From the NCBI RefSeq assembly GCF_000518865.1, contig NZ_JAEK01000035.1, positions 1 through 51,924 of the forward strand: a stretch of 51,924 bases of DNA. Reading direction: 5' to 3'. This DNA comes from Bacillus sp. J37 (lineage in GTDB: Bacteria > Bacillota > Bacilli > Bacillales > Bacillaceae). Both the position numbers and the translations under genes were made by a program. The notes under the pieces are model-generated. The model saw only the letters and a list, made by a program, of their open reading frames with translations, was not told the origin of the DNA and searched no databases. Positions 16,489 to 24,213 of this stretch are shown here, one piece after another. How positions within the stretch are numbered: the first letter of the stretch is position 1; each line of letters opens with the position of its first letter.

Positions 16489-16821
16489 TTATTCTTGTTC
16501 ATCAATTTTTGACATAAGCTGTTGAGAACGGATATGTTCCCTTGCTTCTTCATCACCTAGCTCATATATCATTCGATAGATTTTTTTATGCGTATCATCA
16601 ATCGCATCATTTTCTCGATCATAATGATATTGCACATATGGCGTATGCGAGCGAAGAAATCCTTGAAAATCCGCAGAATAGACTTGGTCAAAATACTCAC
16701 GCAGTTGAACGATTTCTTCGTCTGTTGCTTCAATCTTGAAATCCCATGCAGAAACAGTGCTTAATTGAGAGATTTGCCCACTCCCAACCGTAATATAATA
16801 TGTCTTCTTTGTTTGATCCAT
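16489..16821 (-). CDS. Conserved Bacillaceae protein, 110 aa, unknown function
   Basis: A small acidic protein that I recognise only as a conserved Bacillus family; some databases label relatives hydrolase, which I cannot support from motifs. It has a beta-rich N-terminus (TYYITVGSGQIS) and a helical acidic middle containing YDRENDA. I choose the ATG at MDQTKK because GAAGGAGT lies 7 nt upstream; the longest frame starts at a GTG within that site. It lies upstream of ytkD on the same strand with 67 nt between. No signal peptide or membrane helix. Confidence 0.75.
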   Translation of the reverse strand: MDQTKKTYYITVGSGQISQLSTVSAWDFKIEATDEEIVQLREYFDQVYSADFQGFLRSHTPYVQYHYDRENDAIDDTHKKIYRMIYELGDEEAREHIRSQQLMSKIDEQE

Positions 16822-16966
16822 GATGCCCACTCCTTCTTTTTATTCCTTCCATTAGCTTTTGCCCTTATGTATTGCATTATTCTCTATGTCGATAAGATAG
16901 AATAGAACATTCATTAAAAGTTAAGGATAAATTAAATACAGGTATACTATGAATGGAGGATAAAAA

Positions 16967-17179
16967 GTGGATCATCAAATCTTTTTTAATTCTGATCACA
17001 GTCAGTTTCGAGCTGACGAAGAAGATGTTTTAGCATACGTTCAATCCATTATTCGCCATACAAATAAACAGGAAATTCTCAATTGGGTAAAAGAACTGCC
17101 TGAACAGGAAATTCAGTCAATGATCATCCCTTTTATGACAGAAAAGATGTCCAAAGAGATAGCTGAAAAAGAGTATTAA
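16967..17179 (+). CDS. Small conserved protein (DUF6154-like), 70 aa
   Basis: An acidic helical 70-aa protein with GTG start and GGAGG 8 nt upstream. Its pattern (DEEDVLAYVQSII...ILNWVKELPEQEI) resembles the DUF6154 family of short Bacillus proteins; the assignment is from memory and tentative. Its TAA stop codon is also the first triplet of a dispersed repeat element shared with the 3' end of glgP. Function unknown. Confidence 0.7.
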   Translation: MDHQIFFNSDHSQFRADEEDVLAYVQSIIRHTNKQEILNWVKELPEQEIQSMIIPFMTEKMSKEIAEKEY

Positions 17180-17336
17180 GAACAAAAGCGCAAGCGCCTT
17201 GATCAGCCTCGGGCAAATAAGACGCAAATGAATAGAAGACGTTCTTTGTCTTCAATTCATTTGTGGCTAGGCGCTGGAGCTGGATGTCGAAGCGCTTATC
17301 CACAGTTCAAGAATTTTATAATTTCCTGGTAAACGA
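17177..17336 (+). repeat. Dispersed modular repeat, copy 1 (short form)
   Basis: About 160 bp starting exactly at a stop codon (TAAGAACAAAAGCGCAAGCG) and ending around TAAACGA. It matches the reverse complement of 42353-42581 nearly base for base except for an internal segment of about 70 nt present only there. Internal stems: AATGAATAGAAGAC with GTCTTCAATTCATT (one mismatch), and outer AAGCGC with GCGCTT. Confidence 0.9.
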
Positions 17337-17340
17337 TAAA

Positions 17341-17380
17341 GAAGGGACTGTTCCTTTTATCTTCATGGGACAGTCCCTTC
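17341..17380 (-). terminator. dps terminator
   Basis: A perfect 11-bp stem (GAAGGGACTGT / ACAGTCCCTTC) directly downstream of dps on the minus strand, followed by TTTATC. Confidence 0.85.
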
Positions 17381-17388
17381 TTACTCAC

Positions 17389-17829
17389 TCACTTACCTAA
17401 GAATGACTTTAACATCCAATTATGCTTTTCCAACCCTTGGTGAATAGCAAGAAGCATATCGCCTGTCGTTTCATCTCCAACCTCTGCTGCTAAATCCATA
17501 CCTTCTTTTAATTCCTCTGCAAGTTTACTAAAATCTTCAAAAATGCTTTGAACCATCTGTTGTGCTGATTCGTTTCCTTCAGCTTCATTAACAGAAGAGA
17601 TCTCTAAGCATTCTTTCATTGTTGCTACCGGTTTACCATCAAGTGCTAATAATCGTTCCGCTAACTCATCAATATGAATAGCTGCTTCATTGTAGAATTC
17701 TTCAAACTTTTCATGTAAGGTAAAGAAGTTTTCTCCTTTTACAAACCAATGATAATTATGTAATTTCACATACAACACTGTCCAATTGGCTATTTGTTTG
17801 TTTACTGTTGCGATTAAATTGTCTGACAT
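17389..17829 (-). CDS. dps: Dps-family ferritin-like DNA-protection/iron-storage protein
   Basis: A 146-aa Dps/miniferritin forming dodecameric shells that oxidise and store iron. The intersubunit ferroxidase ligands are at the canonical spacing: H27 (NYHW), H39, D54 and E58 (DELAE). AAGGAGG precedes the ATG. In B. subtilis dps (ytkB) is induced by general stress through sigma-B; a sigma-B-like promoter is visible here at 17863-17887. Confidence 0.92.
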   Translation of the reverse strand: MSDNLIATVNKQIANWTVLYVKLHNYHWFVKGENFFTLHEKFEEFYNEAAIHIDELAERLLALDGKPVATMKECLEISSVNEAEGNESAQQMVQSIFEDFSKLAEELKEGMDLAAEVGDETTGDMLLAIHQGLEKHNWMLKSFLGK

Positions 17830-17862
17830 TATTTATTCCTCCTTTTGCATCTAGTATATATT

Positions 17863-17887
17863 TACCCCAAATAGTTTGCTCTAAAAC
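17863..17887 (-). promoter_or_regulatory. dps: Putative sigma-B promoter of dps
   Basis: On the minus strand GTTTTA (17887-17882), a 13-nt spacer and GGGGTA (17868-17863) match the sigma-B consensus GTTTAA-N12-14-GGGTAT, about 35 nt upstream of the dps start. Consistent with known sigma-B control of dps in B. subtilis. Confidence 0.6.
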
Positions 17888-17988
17888 CTTGTGGTTAAAC
17901 ATTAAATGACTCACAGGTAATTTTTCATGATAAAATTAGAAAAACAAGACTAACAGCCAAAAGTGGAAATCAATGTCTTTTCTTTAAT

Positions 17989-18029
17989 TTTCATCCTTTG
18001 AATAAGCGAAACATTCTTAAAGGATGAAA
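17989..18029 (+). other. Stem-loop in the ytzI leader
   Basis: A perfect 11-bp inverted repeat (TTTCATCCTTT / AAAGGATGAAA) with an inner GAAT/ATTC pair forms a stem about 30 nt upstream of the ytzI start. It is not followed by a T-run, so it is an RNA leader structure or operator rather than a terminator. Confidence 0.5.
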
Positions 18030-18061
18030 GAAATAGCTGCTCGGAAACAGGAGGAAATACA

Positions 18062-18220
18062 GTGAAAGTTGTTTTTATTATTTGTATTATTATAGTTATT
18101 ATTGTTCTTTTATTAAGTGTTTTGACCACAAGTAAAGCTTACCAATACAAACATACAATTGATCCTATGAAAAAATCTGATGATGAAGAAAATAAAGAAC
18201 AAAGTAACGAGGAAAATTAA
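18062..18220 (+). CDS. ytzI: YtzI-family small membrane protein, 52 aa
   Basis: Too short for usual ORF cut-offs. A GTG start with AGGAGG upstream encodes MKVVFIICIIIV..., one N-terminal transmembrane helix (residues 3-22), then LTTSKAYQYKHTIDP, which matches the Bacillus YtzI family, and an acidic, polar cytosolic or external tail. A terminator follows immediately. In B. subtilis ytzI lies in the same dps-luxS neighbourhood. Function unknown. Confidence 0.82.
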   Translation: MKVVFIICIIIVIIVLLLSVLTTSKAYQYKHTIDPMKKSDDEENKEQSNEEN

Positions 18221-18242
18221 AAAACACGCATTTGCGTGTTTT
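18221..18242. terminator. Terminator between ytzI and ycgQ
   Basis: A perfect 10-bp stem (AAAACACGCA / TGCGTGTTTT) with a 2-nt spacer between convergent genes. Confidence 0.85.
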
Positions 18243-19213
18243 TAATATTTTTCGTATACGTATGGTGTTTCCGGTTGTTCGATAACTTCAATACTAGATA
18301 CATCAATGGAAGGCAATGTCCACTCCTGATAGTTTGTCGTTGTAAGTGTCCCCTCTAGTTTCACCCACTTATCATCGCCATATTGACTTGCTTCTGGGAA
18401 TGATGCAAGTGTTCCAAAAACAGAAGCATCGGCCACACAGCAGGATAATCCAAACCTTGCGATAACAAACTGATTTTCATTAAAGTCTTGCTCACGAAAG
18501 ACAAACCCTACTATCTCCACCTTTTTCCCAACAAATTTCTCAGGGCTTTGGTCGATAATGGTTGTCATCGCAATATAGTTCTCTTCAGTAAATTGAATAG
18601 ATTCCATTTCCAGCATCTCTTTTTCTAACTGAGCATAAATATCCACAGGACGCTCTTGAATTTCAAACCCCTCAGGATGCTCTAGAGGTACTTCAGGAAT
18701 ATTACTGGAAGACTCTAAAACCTTATCACCTATTCTCTCATCTAGCTCCTCCATATAAGCCTCGGGATCATTTAGATATGCTTCAGCTTTTTCTGTTCCA
18801 GTACCGCCTTCCTCCACAGGCTGAGTATCTGCCGTTGCAAAGGATTTAAAACCTCGTTTAGCAGCAACTGAACTATCTAATATAACCTCCGGAAAAAGAA
18901 AACCAGTTACGATCGGAATGATAAACAATAGATAAACGAAAATTGAACGAACTGGAGTAGATGGGGCCGTATGATCGATTCCACAATCACAATAAAGCTC
19001 TGCTTGTTTCTTTGACCCGCTTCTCCATATTTGAATAACTCCTAAAATTAAAAAGACAACGATCGCAAAATACATAAAGGGCATCATTTTAGGTGCGATA
19101 AAATTGACCATGTTTCCTGTAATGAGCAATTTTATCATTAATAATGTAAAACCAATTAAGATGATGCCGCGAATATATACTTGAAAACGGTATTGACTAT
19201 GTTGATTATCCAC
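18242..19213 (-). CDS. ycgQ: TIGR03943/DUF1980 family membrane protein (YcgQ-like)
   Basis: A 323-aa protein with two N-terminal transmembrane helices (about 14-32 and 41-60), a cytosolic YCDCGIDH cysteine/histidine segment near 75, a third helix near 92-110 and a large extracytoplasmic domain (about 160-320) ending in the conserved FGLSCCVADASVFG and TLPSIDV stretches. It always pairs with the DUF318 permease, as here (15 nt after the ycgR-like gene), so the two probably act together. The family is linked to metal or thiol homeostasis by context; the substrate is unknown. Confidence 0.82.
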   Translation of the reverse strand: MDNQHSQYRFQVYIRGIILIGFTLLMIKLLITGNMVNFIAPKMMPFMYFAIVVFLILGVIQIWRSGSKKQAELYCDCGIDHTAPSTPVRSIFVYLLFIIPIVTGFLFPEVILDSSVAAKRGFKSFATADTQPVEEGGTGTEKAEAYLNDPEAYMEELDERIGDKVLESSSNIPEVPLEHPEGFEIQERPVDIYAQLEKEMLEMESIQFTEENYIAMTTIIDQSPEKFVGKKVEIVGFVFREQDFNENQFVIARFGLSCCVADASVFGTLASFPEASQYGDDKWVKLEGTLTTTNYQEWTLPSIDVSSIEVIEQPETPYVYEKY

Positions 19214-19228
19214 CTTGGGCTGCCTCCC

Positions 19229-20233
19229 TTATAGAAAAATTGCTTGATAAATGATGACCGTGACATAAACAACGACCGTAACAACACCGATGAATGCAGC
19301 GACAAACTTTGCTTTAAAAAAGGCAAAGAGCATAATGGTATTTTTCAGATCAATCATTGGTCCGTAAACTAAAAAGGCAAGCAACGAACCCGTTGTAAAG
19401 GTTCCTCCGAAAGTTGCTGCTACAAATGCATCTGCCTCAGAACATAATGATAAAATATATCCGAATCCCATCATGATAGCCGGAGAAAGAAATTCACTGC
19501 TGCCAAGCTCTGTTAATAGTGTTCGATCAAGAAACGTTTGGAAAAGACTAGCAATAAATGCCCCAATAATTAAAAATTTACCCATTTCAAAAAATTCATC
19601 ACTGGCATGAAACAAAGTAGATTTTAACTTTCCTACCTTCTCCTCACTCCCTAACTGAACAGTGGTCGTTAATTCTTCCTTTGTCCATTTTAGTTGATTT
19701 CGATTCTTAAAAATGAGGTACATGATAAACCCGATGATTATGGATAACACAAATGCCAGTCCCATTCTTGCATAGGCAATATGCAGCTGTGAAGAAAAAG
19801 CATAGTAAGTTGATGCAAACACCACAGGATTTAAAATTGGAGCACCTACTAAAAAGACTACTCCTACATGCAAAGGCATACCCTTTTTCATTAATCTTCT
19901 TACAATTGGAACAATCGCACATTCACAGATAGGAAAGATTGCTCCAAGTAAGGCAGCAGGTAATAAAGCTAGAATTGCATTCTTAGGCAATACCCGTTTA
20001 ATAAAATCCTCTGACACAAATGTTTGAATAAGCGCCGAAACAAAAACTCCTAATAGAATAAATGGTATGGCTTCTAGTAAAATACTCAAAAACATTGTAT
20101 TAACAGTCAAAAGTTGAGAGGGAATATTCCACTCAATCTCATGGAAATCAACGAATAAAAACAAATAAAAAAACAAGCCTATTAAAGCTAGTGCAAGAGA
20201 CTCTCTCAAAAAAGGGAATATTGTTCGATTCAT
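19229..20233 (-). CDS. ycgR: DUF318/UPF0718 permease (YcgR-like)
   Basis: A 334-aa permease with about eight hydrophobic helices. The paired family signatures AIFPICECAIVP (near 112-123) and LSLCSEADAFVAA (near 262-274) each contain a membrane-embedded cysteine. First gene of a two-gene unit with the YcgQ-like protein. It faces folE2 across 208 nt of divergent intergenic DNA. The transported species is not known to me; neighbouring genes point to metal economy but do not prove it. Confidence 0.84.
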   Translation of the reverse strand: MNRTIFPFLRESLALALIGLFFYLFLFVDFHEIEWNIPSQLLTVNTMFLSILLEAIPFILLGVFVSALIQTFVSEDFIKRVLPKNAILALLPAALLGAIFPICECAIVPIVRRLMKKGMPLHVGVVFLVGAPILNPVVFASTYYAFSSQLHIAYARMGLAFVLSIIIGFIMYLIFKNRNQLKWTKEELTTTVQLGSEEKVGKLKSTLFHASDEFFEMGKFLIIGAFIASLFQTFLDRTLLTELGSSEFLSPAIMMGFGYILSLCSEADAFVAATFGGTFTTGSLLAFLVYGPMIDLKNTIMLFAFFKAKFVAAFIGVVTVVVYVTVIIYQAIFL

Positions 20234-20441
20234 ATTTGAACTCCTAACCTATTATTCTTTGTACTATATCATACTAGTTTTCAAAAAGGATTATGACCGA
20301 TAACTTTGAAATCCTTTGGTCCCTTTTCTACATTTTTTGATTACTTACGACACTTTAAGACAATCGGTGAGATTTAATCGTTGATGTTTTCTATCGACAT
20401 ACAGTATACTCTCAATATCGAGTAAGTGAGAGGGGATCAAG

Positions 20442-21347
20442 ATGACAAGAAAGATTAACTTACCACCCAAAAAAGAACGTCATAAACTTTTTGGCTCCGT
20501 CGAACCAGGAGTAAAGCTGAAGCCAACTGAAAAAGACAAAATGCCTGATCTACAAAATACGAAAAAAGATTTTCTTTTTACTATAGATGCAGTTGGAATT
20601 AGTAATGTAAAGCACCCTATTATCATACATTCTAGTTTACTTCCAAAACAACAAACAACGATTGCAAATTTTAAAATGACAAGTAAAATTTCTCATGATT
20701 CAAAAGGAACGAATATGAGTCGTTTTACCGAACAATTAGAACAGTATCGTCAAAATGGAGGTTTTCAACTTACTTTAACAAATCTCTATGACTTTACAAA
20801 AGAGCTTGCGGAGCGCCTTAAACAACAAGATGCTAGTATTGAAGTATCTTTCCCATGGTTTTATGAAAGAAAAGGCCCTAGTTCAGAGTTGGTAGGACTC
20901 AATCATGCTGAGGCTACAATTTCTGTTTCTTATGAGCAAGGTATTGGGTTTACGAGCGCTGCCTCTTTAAAATGTGCTGTTACCACTCTCTGTCCTTGTT
21001 CTAAAGAAATTAGTGAATATTCCGCTCATAATCAACGTGGATTTGTCACAATGAATATTGAGTTTACGAATGACTACCATGAGGAAATTGACTGGAAGGC
21101 TGCATTATTAGAAGCTGCTGAAACAAATGCTAGTGCAATGATTCACCCTGTATTAAAACGTACTGATGAAAAAGTTGTAACAGAAACAGCGTATGAGAAC
21201 CCTCGATTTGTGGAGGATATGGTTAGATTAGTAGCTGCTGACTTATATGAACTGGATTTTGTTCAAGCTTTTTCAGTTGAATGTCGGAATGAAGAATCTA
21301 TTCACTTGCATGATGCCATTGCAAATTTAAGTTATCGTAAAGATTAA
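20442..21347 (+). CDS. folE2: GTP cyclohydrolase FolE2 (type IB)
   Basis: A 301-aa FolE2 that converts GTP to dihydroneopterin triphosphate at the start of folate synthesis. The conserved Cys motif CPCSKE is at 184-189, with C178 and the catalytic-side region HAEATISVSYE near 155. FolE2 works with several divalent metals and replaces zinc-dependent FolE1 when zinc is scarce; in B. subtilis (yciA) it is Zur-repressed. I looked for a Zur box upstream and did not find a convincing one. GAGAGGGG precedes the ATG. Confidence 0.92.
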   Translation: MTRKINLPPKKERHKLFGSVEPGVKLKPTEKDKMPDLQNTKKDFLFTIDAVGISNVKHPIIIHSSLLPKQQTTIANFKMTSKISHDSKGTNMSRFTEQLEQYRQNGGFQLTLTNLYDFTKELAERLKQQDASIEVSFPWFYERKGPSSELVGLNHAEATISVSYEQGIGFTSAASLKCAVTTLCPCSKEISEYSAHNQRGFVTMNIEFTNDYHEEIDWKAALLEAAETNASAMIHPVLKRTDEKVVTETAYENPRFVEDMVRLVAADLYELDFVQAFSVECRNEESIHLHDAIANLSYRKD

Positions 21348-21354
21348 ATAAATG

Positions 21355-21388
21355 AAGGGGCTGTTTCTATAAAAAGAAACAGCCCCTT
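21355..21388. terminator. Bidirectional terminator between folE2 and luxS
   Basis: A perfect 14-bp stem (AAGGGGCTGTTTCT / AGAAACAGCCCCTT) with a 6-nt loop, flanked by stop codons of convergent genes. Confidence 0.9.
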
Positions 21389-21393
21389 ATTCA

Positions 21394-21867
21394 TTATCCA
21401 AATACCTTTGCTAACTCTTCTTTATCCTGTTCAAGCCAGAAACGCATTAAACGTTTTGCCCCTTCGAGATCATGAAGTTTTGCTTGTCCACATTGCGTTT
21501 CATTCGCAGCAGGAATTTCCGTTACTTCAACAGCCGCTTTTAATGTGTCCTCCAGTAAATCAATAATTTCAGTCACTTCAGGCTTACCACTTACAACTAA
21601 ATAGTAGCCTGTTTGACAACCCATTGGTGAAATATCAATAATATCGAAGTGATCATATTTCTCAGCATGTTCACGAATATTGAATGCCAATAAATGTTCC
21701 AATGTATGAATTGTATCAGGCTTCATCGCTTGTTTATTCGGCTGACAAAAACGAATATCAAATTTATTTACTTCACCATCACTACCCACTTTATGAACAC
21801 CACAGTGGCGAACATATGGAGCCTTTACAGCGTTATGATCTAATTCAAAGCTTTCAACTGAAGGCAT
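21394..21867 (-). CDS. luxS: S-ribosylhomocysteine lyase (LuxS, AI-2 synthase)
   Basis: A 157-aa LuxS that cleaves S-ribosylhomocysteine to homocysteine and DPD, the autoinducer-2 precursor, as part of SAM recycling. The metal ligands are H54 and H58 (HTLEH) and C126 (CGQAK); the catalytic Cys84 lies in PMGCQTGYY. Full length with no lesions. It complements metK elsewhere in the window in the activated methyl cycle. Confidence 0.96.
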   Translation of the reverse strand: MPSVESFELDHNAVKAPYVRHCGVHKVGSDGEVNKFDIRFCQPNKQAMKPDTIHTLEHLLAFNIREHAEKYDHFDIIDISPMGCQTGYYLVVSGKPEVTEIIDLLEDTLKAAVEVTEIPAANETQCGQAKLHDLEGAKRLMRFWLEQDKEELAKVFG

Positions 21868-22011
21868 ACTCTTTCACTCCTATAAAAAATAATAAGTCCT
21901 AATTCTTAATCATTGTATCATAGCTAAAGTTAATAGCGTATGATAACCTCTTTTAGTATAGTAAATAGGAATAAGGCGATTAGACAATTTTATTGGAAAA
22001 GAAGGTCAATT

Positions 22012-22239
22012 ATGAAAAATATATTTATCCTAATCATTCGGTTCTATCAAAAATTCATTTCACCAATTAAACCTCCAACTTGCCGCTTCTATCCTACCTG
22101 CTCACACTACGGTATAGAGGCTATTCAACGCTTTGGAATCCTTAAAGGAGGATATTTGACGATCAAACGGATTTTGAAATGTCATCCTTTTCACCCGGGC
22201 GGCATAGATCTTGTACCTGAAAAGAAAAAGGAGAATTAA
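22012..22239 (+). CDS. yidD: YidD-like membrane protein insertion factor YtjA
   Basis: A 75-aa protein of the YidD/DUF37 family, peripheral to the membrane and thought to help YidC-dependent insertion. The conserved [14 protein letters not shown] core contains both cysteines, and the [12 protein letters not shown] tail is typical. I use the internal ATG (MKNIFILII) with AGAAGG upstream, which gives the standard length; the longest frame adds 24 unrelated residues. Its 3' end overlaps the convergent ytiB stop by 4 nt, so no terminator separates them. Confidence 0.88.
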   Translation: MKNIFILIIRFYQKFISPIKPPTCRFYPTCSHYGIEAIQRFGILKGGYLTIKRILKCHPFHPGGIDLVPEKKKEN

Positions 22240-22799
22240 GCTTCATATCCATTCACAACAACATCTAATTTTCCTGTTGAAGGATCAATAACAAGGCCAT
22301 GTACTGGAATACCACTAGCAAGGAATGGATGGTTTTTAATCGTTTCTACACTATCACGCACACTGTCTTCAACGTTATTGAATCCTTTTAACCATTGATC
22401 TAAATCAACCCCGGCATACTTAACTGTGTCAATTTTCTCTTTATCCACACCTTTTTCGATAGCTTTAGAAAGAAATGATTCTGGACTGATTTTACTCATC
22501 CCGCAATCATGGTGACCAATGACACAAATTTCATCTGCCTTTAATTCATATACAGCAACCAATATACTTCTCATAATACTTCCAAATGGATGTGCTACAA
22601 TTGCACCTGCACTTTTTACAATTTTCACATCACCATTTCGCACATTCATTGCTTGAGGAAGCAGCTCAACTAATCTAGTATCCATGCAAGAAAGAACTAC
22701 AAGCTTTTTCTCTGGAAATTTCGTTGTCTCAAACTTTTCGAATTCTTTATTTGCTACAAACTTTTCATTATGTGCTAAAATTTCATCTACGATTCTCAT
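22236..22799 (-). CDS. ytiB: Beta-carbonic anhydrase YtiB
   Basis: A 187-aa beta-class carbonic anhydrase interconverting CO2 and bicarbonate. Zinc ligands are C38 and H96/C99 (HHDCG), with the D40/R42 dyad in the SCMDTR motif. GGAGG precedes the ATG. B. subtilis YtiB occupies the same position between ytjA and a Zur-controlled gene. Bicarbonate supply is relevant to MenB chemistry, but no direct link is claimed. Confidence 0.92.
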   Translation of the reverse strand: MRIVDEILAHNEKFVANKEFEKFETTKFPEKKLVVLSCMDTRLVELLPQAMNVRNGDVKIVKSAGAIVAHPFGSIMRSILVAVYELKADEICVIGHHDCGMSKISPESFLSKAIEKGVDKEKIDTVKYAGVDLDQWLKGFNNVEDSVRDSVETIKNHPFLASGIPVHGLVIDPSTGKLDVVVNGYEA

Positions 22800-22892
22800 G
22801 TTCTATCTCCTCCATATAAAAAATAAACTTTTAAATAAATATATCATATCTATTGAGTTATCACTAATTTTAGGTTAAGATATTACTTGTTC

Positions 22893-22997
22893 AAATCGGA
22901 ATAGTTACTATTTATTGACTGGAAAATAAAAAATGGTTCTCAAATCGGAATGATTAAGATATAATAATGAAGGCTTAATCGTAATCATACTGATTTA
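22893..22997 (+). promoter_or_regulatory. Zinc-regulated promoter with three Zur-like boxes
   Basis: Three 22-nt segments resemble the Bacillus Zur operator (AAATCGTAATNATTACGATTTA): 22893-22914 and 22942-22963 with about 3-4 mismatches each, and 22976-22997 with about 4. The middle box overlaps a promoter with TTCTCA (22937-22942), a 17-nt spacer and TATAAT (22960-22965), so Zur binding would block RNA polymerase. The next start codon, at 23018, belongs to the zinc-binding lipoprotein. Confidence 0.75.
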
Positions 22998-23017
22998 TTG
23001 AAAGGAGATCACGAAAA

Positions 23018-24088
23018 GTGAAAAAATACTTACTATCATTAAGCACTGTGTTCTTTATATCTAGTATACTAGTTGGTTGCAACAGTAATGGAGATACATC
23101 CTCCTCCCAATCTGCAACTGATTCGGATACACTAAAAATTTACACAACACTGTACCCTCTAGAGGATTTCACCAAAAAAATTGGTGGAGATTTAGTTGAA
23201 GTTGAAAACGTCATTCCTCCAGGTGCCGATGCACATACATTTGAACCATCTACAAAAGATATGGTAAATATTGCGGAAGCAGATGGTTTTATCTATTCAG
23301 GTGTAGGATTTGAATCCTTTGCTGAAAAAGCACAAGAATCACTTAAGGATGAAGATGTGACATTCATTAGTGCAGGTGAAGGTATCGAACTATTAGATCA
23401 AACAGAACATGCACATGACGAAGCTGCTGATGAGGAAGAACATGCTCATGATGAAGCAGAGCATTCTCACGGTGAAGTTGCTAATGAGGAAGAACATACT
23501 CATGACGAAACAGAGCATTCTCATGATGAAGCTACAACAGAAGAGGAACATGTGCACGATCACGGGGATACAGATCCACATGTATGGATTGACCCAATTC
23601 TTTCTATTCAATTAGCAGAGAACATTAAAAACGCATTAACAGAATTACATCCTGATGGAAAAGAAACATTTGAAAATAACTTTGAAGCTTTGAAAACACA
23701 ATTAAATGAATTAGATCAATCTTTCTCAGAAGTGGTCAACAATGCGAGCAAAAAAGAAATTCTTGTTTCTCATGCTGCATATGGGTATTGGGAAAGCCGT
23801 TATGGCATTGAACAAATTAGTGTTTTAGGTTTGTCTCCAACCCAGGAACCTTCACAAAAGGAATTACAAACAATCATTGAAACGGCTAAAGAACACGATA
23901 TTAAATATATTATTTTTGAAACGAATGTAAGTAGTAATGTAACTGATATCGTACAGTCAGAAATTGGTGCAGAAGCATTAACTTTAAACAATTTAGAAAC
24001 ACTTACTGATGAAGATATTACTAATAAAGAAGATTACTTTAGTATTATGAAGAAAAACATTGAAACATTAGAAAAGGCACTGAACTAA
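23018..24088 (+). CDS. Zinc-binding lipoprotein (ZnuA/AdcA-type) with long His-rich loop
   Basis: A 356-aa cluster A-I solute-binding lipoprotein. The lipobox ends at Cys21 (LVGC). H73 and H188 flank a His/Asp/Glu-rich loop at 131-182 made of imperfect HxHDE repeats, the hallmark of zinc rather than manganese binders. GTG start with GAAAGGAG upstream. No ATPase or permease is adjacent, so it must use a transporter encoded elsewhere, or act as a zinc scavenger. Zur-like boxes precede it. In B. subtilis the corresponding slot holds Zur-controlled ytiA (alternative L31). Confidence 0.88.
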   Translation: MKKYLLSLSTVFFISSILVGCNSNGDTSSSQSATDSDTLKIYTTLYPLEDFTKKIGGDLVEVENVIPPGADAHTFEPSTKDMVNIAEADGFIYSGVGFESFAEKAQESLKDEDVTFISAGEGIELLDQTEHAHDEAADEEEHAHDEAEHSHGEVANEEEHTHDETEHSHDEATTEEEHVHDHGDTDPHVWIDPILSIQLAENIKNALTELHPDGKETFENNFEALKTQLNELDQSFSEVVNNASKKEILVSHAAYGYWESRYGIEQISVLGLSPTQEPSQKELQTIIETAKEHDIKYIIFETNVSSNVTDIVQSEIGAEALTLNNLETLTDEDITNKEDYFSIMKKNIETLEKALN

Positions 24089-24094
24089 GTAATA

Positions 24095-24124
24095 AGTGAG
24101 CGTGATCTACGCTCACTTTTTTTT
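24095..24124 (+). terminator. Terminator of the zinc-binding lipoprotein gene
   Basis: A perfect 9-bp stem (AGTGAGCGT / ACGCTCACT) with a 5-nt loop and a run of eight T. Confidence 0.92.
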
Positions 24125-24213
24125 GTTTATTATTAGCAAAACTAGAAGAATATTCTTTAGAAAATAGTGGACACTATGGTTGATTACGACAAGAGTGGAA
24201 AGAAAGGCGGATC

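Noticed and set aside
20234-20441. A Zur box in the ycgR-folE2 divergent region.
   Set aside because: I looked for AAATCGTAAT-type half sites on both strands and found only short partial matches.
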